Positions 63,546-64,000 of a DNA stretch of 64,000 nucleotides are shown in pieces. The stretch's first letter is position 1. Each line of letters starts with the position of its first letter. Both the position numbers and the translations under genes were made by a program. This DNA is from Pseudomonas sp. MTM4 (GTDB taxonomy: Bacteria > Pseudomonadota > Gammaproteobacteria > Pseudomonadales > Pseudomonadaceae), in the NCBI RefSeq assembly GCF_019355055.1, contig NZ_CP048411.1:3127501-3191500 (forward strand), written 5' to 3'. The notes beneath the pieces are model-generated. The model did no database searches. It had not been told where the DNA came from and was given only the letters and a program-made list of their open reading frames with translations.

Positions 63546-64000
63546 ATGGATTGCCTGTTTCTGCCCGCCGACTGCGGTGCCCGGCTCGCCACCGATACCC
63601 AGGTCTACTGGTTGCCGGGCGACGGCGAAGGCGGCTGGATGCCACTCGCCCAATGCGCCGAGCAGACGCCGGTCGCGGTGACGCTGGTGCTGCCGGCCGA
63701 GGCCTGCAGCTATTTCGCGGTCAATCTGCCGACGCGCAAGGCACGCTGGATCAGTCAGGCGCTGGCCTATGCGGTCGAAGAGCTGCTGGCTGAGAACGTC
63801 GACGATCTGCACCTGACCCACGGCGACGCGCTGGAAGATGGCCGCCGGCGGGTCATCGCGATTCGTCGGCAGCTGCTGGCCGATTGGCTGGAAGATTTAC
63901 GGGCCCTGGGGCTGACCATCGTCGCCATTCACGTCGATGCCGATCTGCTGCCCCGTGACGATACCCAGCTGCTATTCATCGGCGAGCGTGCGCTACTGGG
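63546..64000 (+). CDS. gspL: Type II secretion protein GspL, 5' part only
   Basis: An ATG at 63546, three bases after gspK, opens a frame to the window edge (about 151 codons). It starts MDCLFLPADCGARLATDTQV and continues with LVLPAEACSYFAVNLPTRKA, then WISQALAYAVEELLAENVDD. This is the actin-like cytoplasmic domain of GspL that docks GspE. The membrane and periplasmic parts lie outside the window. Confidence 0.9.
   Translation, partial: MDCLFLPADCGARLATDTQVYWLPGDGEGGWMPLAQCAEQTPVAVTLVLPAEACSYFAVNLPTRKARWISQALAYAVEELLAENVDDLHLTHGDALEDGRRRVIAIRRQLLADWLEDLRALGLTIVAIHVDADLLPRDDTQLLFIGERALL

Overview
The window looks like a chromosomal segment from a gamma-proteobacterium of the Pseudomonas/Stutzerimonas group. 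This is inferred from the high G+C coding style and from gene orders that match those I remember from Pseudomonas: coxB-coxA-ctaG-coxC-DUF2909-SURF1-(Sco-like)-ctaA-ctaB-sco; metNIQ; znuB-znuC-zur divergent from znuA; nrdJa-nrdJb; thrB-DUF2782-polA-ersA; and a split pntAA-pntAB-pntB. No database search was run.

Layout. 0-1.9 kb: start of a membrane acyltransferase on the minus strand, a LexA-box-controlled radical SAM gene and a small membrane protein. 2.1-11.0 kb: a complete aa3-type cytochrome c oxidase locus with structural subunits, heme A synthesis and copper-loading factors. 11-20 kb: methionine importer (minus), catalase HPII, a YgjP-type metallopeptidase and the Zur/Znu zinc-uptake module. 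20-31.5 kb: two-gene B12-dependent ribonucleotide reductase, nucleotide nucleosidase PpnN, a three-gene alternative phospholipid cassette (CdsA-like, PlsC-like, CDP-alcohol phosphotransferase), homoserine kinase, a DUF2782 protein, DNA polymerase I and the ErsA small RNA.

31.7-43.1 kb is an accessory-looking, more A+T-rich catabolic block. It has a TRAP transporter, a crotonase-fold protein, a class III CoA-transferase, a class V aminotransferase, a large FAD/Fe-S 2-hydroxyacid dehydrogenase, a FadR-type GntR regulator and a HbpS/GlcG protein. It sits where I would expect housekeeping genes after polA-ersA. The substrate cannot be read from sequence. The set suggests import of an organic acid followed by oxidation, transamination and CoA-level chemistry. 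The crotonase lacks both canonical catalytic glutamates, so its reaction is probably not simple hydration.

43.2-50.7 kb: a DUF4105 protein co-oriented with three DUF2388 paralogues, a DUF1127 protein, a divergent YgiN-like monooxygenase/MdaB quinone reductase pair, and the proton-translocating transhydrogenase. 51.3-64.0 kb: a type II secretion system arranged as a small GspC-like protein, an M66 (StcE/TagA-like) lipoprotein metalloprotease, gspD and gspC on the minus strand, divergent from gspEFGHIJKL on the plus strand (gspL runs off the end). The secretin carries an unusual C-terminal SPOR-like domain.

Intergenic spaces hold several different inverted-pair REP/REPIN-like repeats, clear bidirectional terminators and a few operator-like palindromes. 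The most interesting candidates are the SPOR-tailed secretin with its M66/mini-GspC neighbours, and the TRAP/CoA/aminotransferase/FAD-FeS island.
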